A stretch of 7,212 bases of DNA from Fusobacteriaceae bacterium (GTDB taxonomy: Bacteria > Fusobacteriota > Fusobacteriia > Fusobacteriales > Fusobacteriaceae): NCBI GenBank assembly GCA_030625925.1, contig DAOUPY010000073.1, positions 1 to 7,212 on the forward strand, read 5' to 3'. This document shows, one piece after another, positions 5,304 through 7,212 of the stretch (positions are counted from its first letter, which is position 1; each line of letters starts with the position of its first letter). Made by a program: the position numbers and the translations under genes. The notes below the pieces were generated by a model, which made no database searches, was not told the DNA's origin, and was given only the letters and a program-made list of their open reading frames with translations.

Positions 5304-6473
5304 TTAACTACATATAAATTCTTCTTCAGTTTTTAATAAATGAAAGATGACTCTTAATAATTTTTTGGCTGTATGACTCATAGCTACTAAATGATGTTTT
5401 CCCTGAGATTTCTTTAAAGACAGGTATTCTTCGAAAACTGGGACTCTCGCACTTACTGTTCTAGCTGCTTGTAATAGAGCCCAGCGGAGGTATTTTGAGC
5501 CTCTTTTAACCATTCTAGCCATAGTTGCAGTATAGTTTCCTGATTGATGAGTTGAAGGTTCTAATCCTGCGAAAGCTAATAATTTTCCAGAATTTGAAAA
5601 GTTTTTAATATTTCCAATTTCGGATAAGATAATACTGGCTAGAACATAGGATATTCCTGGAATTGTTAATAACGGTGTATTCGTTGCCATCACAGCTTCT
5701 TTGATTTTCTTATCTAAAAGATCTATTTCATATTGGGTATGTTGAATTAGTCTTATGGTTTGTTGTAGTTCAAAACCAATTGACCACTCGCTTGTACCAA
5801 TGGAATTAGCTGCAAGAACTTTAATTTCTTTAGCTTTTTCTTTACCATAATGTCCTCTAGAATTTTTACATAAGATGTTTGTTAATTTGGTTAAATGAGC
5901 TTTTGAAACATCTTCTACTGTAGAGAACTCCAATAATAAAGCATAAGAAGATTTTTGATGTATTGACCAAACCACACTGCTTAGTTCAGGAAAAGCAATA
6001 TCTAATATTCTTGTTACAGATATTTTTAACTTCCCGCGATGACCTACCAATCTATATCTATGCCTTGCTAGTGATTTTAATTCATTTATGTGGTAATCTA
6101 TTGGTAGGTAGGAATTAGAATCATCGCTGAAAAGCATTTGAGCTATAATTTGTGCATCAATTTTATCGGTTTTAGTCTTTCGAAGTGTCATAGCTTTACG
6201 ATAAAGATTTACGGCAAGTGGGTTAAATATTTTTAACTCTAGACTGTTTTTACGAATAAAATTGATAATGTTATTGCTATAATGTCCAGTTGATTCTATT
6301 CCTACTTTTATATTGGAAAAATCATCTGAATATGAATTTAAAATGTTTTTAAATGTTGTAAAACCTTCTAAAGAATTTAGAAAAGAAAATTTTGTTTCGA
6401 TCATTTCTTTGGAAGAGTCAAAAATATAGCAATCGTGTTTATTTTTAGCAACATCGATACCAACAAAAATCAT
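5304..6473 (-). CDS. IS110-family transposase (DEDD/serine recombinase)
   Basis: Intact protein of 389 residues counted from ATG at 6473. IS110 transposases combine an N-terminal RuvC-like DEDD domain with a C-terminal Tnp_20 domain carrying a catalytic serine. In IS621-like members they are guided by a bridge RNA encoded in the element. The DEDD candidates are visible: Asp7 in FVGIDVAK, Glu60 in GIESTGHY, Asp103 and Asp106 in KTDKIDA. A helical linker (about 130-265) follows. The C-terminal domain shows PGISYVLASIILSEIG (about 272-287) and AGLEPSTHQSG (about 302-312), where Ser311 is the likely nucleophile. AAGGAG (6482-6487) lies eight bases before this ATG. An upstream in-frame GTG at 6482 overlaps the ribosome binding site and is rejected. 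No frameshift or stop is seen, so it may be active. Confidence 0.95.
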   Translation of the reverse strand: MIFVGIDVAKNKHDCYIFDSSKEMIETKFSFLNSLEGFTTFKNILNSYSDDFSNIKVGIESTGHYSNNIINFIRKNSLELKIFNPLAVNLYRKAMTLRKTKTDKIDAQIIAQMLFSDDSNSYLPIDYHINELKSLARHRYRLVGHRGKLKISVTRILDIAFPELSSVVWSIHQKSSYALLLEFSTVEDVSKAHLTKLTNILCKNSRGHYGKEKAKEIKVLAANSIGTSEWSIGFELQQTIRLIQHTQYEIDLLDKKIKEAVMATNTPLLTIPGISYVLASIILSEIGNIKNFSNSGKLLAFAGLEPSTHQSGNYTATMARMVKRGSKYLRWALLQAARTVSARVPVFEEYLSLKKSQGKHHLVAMSHTAKKLLRVIFHLLKTEEEFICS

Positions 6474-6482
6474 AGTTATCAC

Positions 6483-6665
6483 TCCTTGAATAAATTATTT
6501 GACGTTGTGTTCCATAAAAACTATGTTAACGTATCCTTGCTACATATAAAACGTCGAGCGTTATCTAACTAATTAACAATTAAACATAGAACTATGGTTA
6601 GAGCCTAAAAAAAATAGTCAAAGCTATAGGAGGAAACACTAATCCACAGCGTCTATGTTAATTAT
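6483..6665 (-). ncRNA. Candidate IS110 bridge RNA region
   Basis: Non-coding DNA directly upstream of the transposase, on the same strand, about 180 bases long as expected for a bridge RNA of an IS110-group element. In transcript order it can fold first into a domain closed by CUAAC/GUUAG (6601-6597 with 6569-6565). That domain holds two mini-hairpins, 6585-6596 and 6570-6582. A second domain is closed by GACGUU/AACGUC (6555-6550 with 6506-6501). Inside it a UAUGU/ACAUA stem (6546-6542 with 6526-6522) closes a 15-base loop, leaving a large one-sided internal loop. Two successive looped domains recall the target- and donor-binding loops. No guide match to the element ends could be proven. TATAAT at 6666-6661 could be its -10 box, without a good -35. 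Confidence 0.4.
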
Positions 6666-6687
6666 ATACTAAAAATTAAATAAACTA

Positions 6688-6714
6688 GAAATAGTGCTTA
6701 TATAGCTCTATTTC
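6688..6714. promoter_or_regulatory. Dyad upstream of the helix-turn-helix gene
   Basis: GAAATAGTGCT (6688-6698) and AGCTCTATTTC (6704-6714) are inverted copies with one mismatch around TATAT. The dyad ends nine bases before the AAGGAGG of the next gene. It could be an operator for autoregulation by that gene's DNA-binding product, or a leader hairpin. No clear promoter could be named here; the best -10-like strings (TATACT at 6665-6670) lack a -35. Confidence 0.4.
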
Positions 6715-6732
6715 ATTATACAAGGAGGTCAT

Positions 6733-7212
6733 ATGGAAAACAAAATATTTGAAATAGCTAAAATACATAAAATAACTTTTAAAGAACTCGGATGTAAAGG
6801 AATTAGCGCAACTTATCTCACTAAAATAAAAAAAGGACATAATTCTTTTAAAGAAAAACATATCCCTTTATTGGTTGATTCTTTTAATAAAATTTTTCTG
6901 GAAAGAAATATAAACAAGATTATTACTATAGAAGGTCTATATATTACTCCCCAACAAGAGCTGGATCAATTAGTCAACGAAAATCTTATAAATAAAAGTA
7001 TCTATTCCGAAGAAAACCAAGAAAAGATAGAGTTATTTGGACGAGAGAAAGAAGTTCATAGCTGTAAATACCGATATATTATAGCCAAATATAATCAAAA
7101 GACAGGTGAAAAAGAAAAAGCTTTAAAGATCTATTACGATCTCTTAAATCATTTCTCTTGCTCCGCTCTTTTCTACTCTATCTTAATTGAAATCATCAGA
7201 TTAGAAAAAACA
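6733..7212 (+). CDS. Helix-turn-helix protein with TPR-like region, 5' part
   Basis: 160 codons are open from ATG 6733 to the right edge without a stop, so the gene is partial. AAGGAGG (6722-6728) lies four bases before the ATG, a very strong site. Residues about 3-35 look like a Cro/CI-type helix-turn-helix: IFEIAKIHKITFKELG followed by GISATYLTKIKKG, where the recognition helix would be about 24-33. Residues about 112-140 (YRYIIAKYNQKTGEKEKAL, then IYYDLLNHF) have the spacing of a tetratricopeptide repeat, and another helical pair seems to start at about 144. HTH plus TPR is the plan of RRNPP-type peptide-sensing regulators (Rgg, PlcR, PrgX), but that assignment is inference from 160 residues. 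It is the only plus-strand gene and is divergent from the IS110 transposase. Confidence 0.75.
   Translation, partial: MENKIFEIAKIHKITFKELGCKGISATYLTKIKKGHNSFKEKHIPLLVDSFNKIFLERNINKIITIEGLYITPQQELDQLVNENLINKSIYSEENQEKIELFGREKEVHSCKYRYIIAKYNQKTGEKEKALKIYYDLLNHFSCSALFYSILIEIIRLEKT

Larger units (their letters stand above)
5200..6665 (-). mobile_element. IS110-family insertion sequence (ends approximate)
   Basis: One intact IS110 transposase gene with non-coding arms. IS110 elements typically lack clear terminal inverted repeats and leave no clear target duplication, so the ends cannot be read directly. The given bounds come from typical family proportions: a long arm upstream of the gene of about 190 bp, a shorter arm downstream. 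They are also limited by recognisable flanks: the repeat copy ending at 5002 on one side and the dyad at 6688-6714 before the next gene on the other. The element appears intact. It may be longer on the downstream side, where AT-rich DNA extends to about 5003. Confidence 0.45.

Noticed and set aside
6474..6482. GTG at 6482 as the transposase start
   Set aside because: The codon overlaps the AAGGAG ribosome binding site. The ATG at 6473, eight bases from that site, gives the usual family N-terminus MIFVGIDVAK.
6628..6670. AGGAGG on the plus strand at 6628-6633 with a downstream ATG, as a small gene before the HTH gene
   Set aside because: The nearest ATG (6653) is 19 bases away and its frame stops after five codons. 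It lies in the proposed bridge RNA region.

Overview
This is an AT-rich bacterial window in which every recognisable gene but one reads on the minus strand. The proteins (a GTP-binding TypA/BipA, a RarA-type AAA+ ATPase, a short SecG, and the start of an LLSC-type lipoprotein), the low GC content and the AGGAGG-type ribosome binding sites fit a low-GC lineage. My best guess is Fusobacteriota (Ilyobacter/Propionigenium/Psychrilyobacter-like). That guess rests on general resemblance of the proteins and was not tested by a search.

Layout, left to right. 1-75: N-terminus of a lipoprotein gene, minus strand, leaving through the left edge. 76-866: a gap of about 790 bp without a convincing gene, packed with degenerate repeats and ending in the strong intrinsic terminator of typA. 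867-2678: typA. 2721-3962: rarA, only 42 bp upstream of typA and probably transcribed with it. 3963-4132: rarA promoter region and the secG terminator. 4133-4357: secG with its own well-formed promoter. 4422-5303: a second repeat-rich gap that becomes extremely AT-rich after about 5005. 5304-6473: an intact IS110-family transposase. 6474-6732: the transposase upstream region, whose structure on the transposase strand suggests a bridge RNA, followed by a dyad. 6733-7212: the 5' part of a plus-strand helix-turn-helix gene with a TPR-like C-terminal region, running off the right edge.

The conserved genes form a housekeeping block: SecG is the accessory subunit of the SecYEG translocon, RarA acts at stalled replication forks, and TypA is a ribosome-associated GTPase. 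A terminator plus a promoter separate secG from rarA-typA, so there are probably two transcription units.

The most interesting material is non-coding. The two large gaps share a set of degenerate repeat modules in shuffled order. Copies within a module differ by gain or loss of a 9-base unit such as ACACGAATT or ACACAGATT. The IS110 element is a candidate for RNA-guided recombination: its DEDD and serine residues are in place, and the roughly 180 bp upstream of the transposase can fold into two successive stem-loop domains. I could not locate the exact ends of the element.
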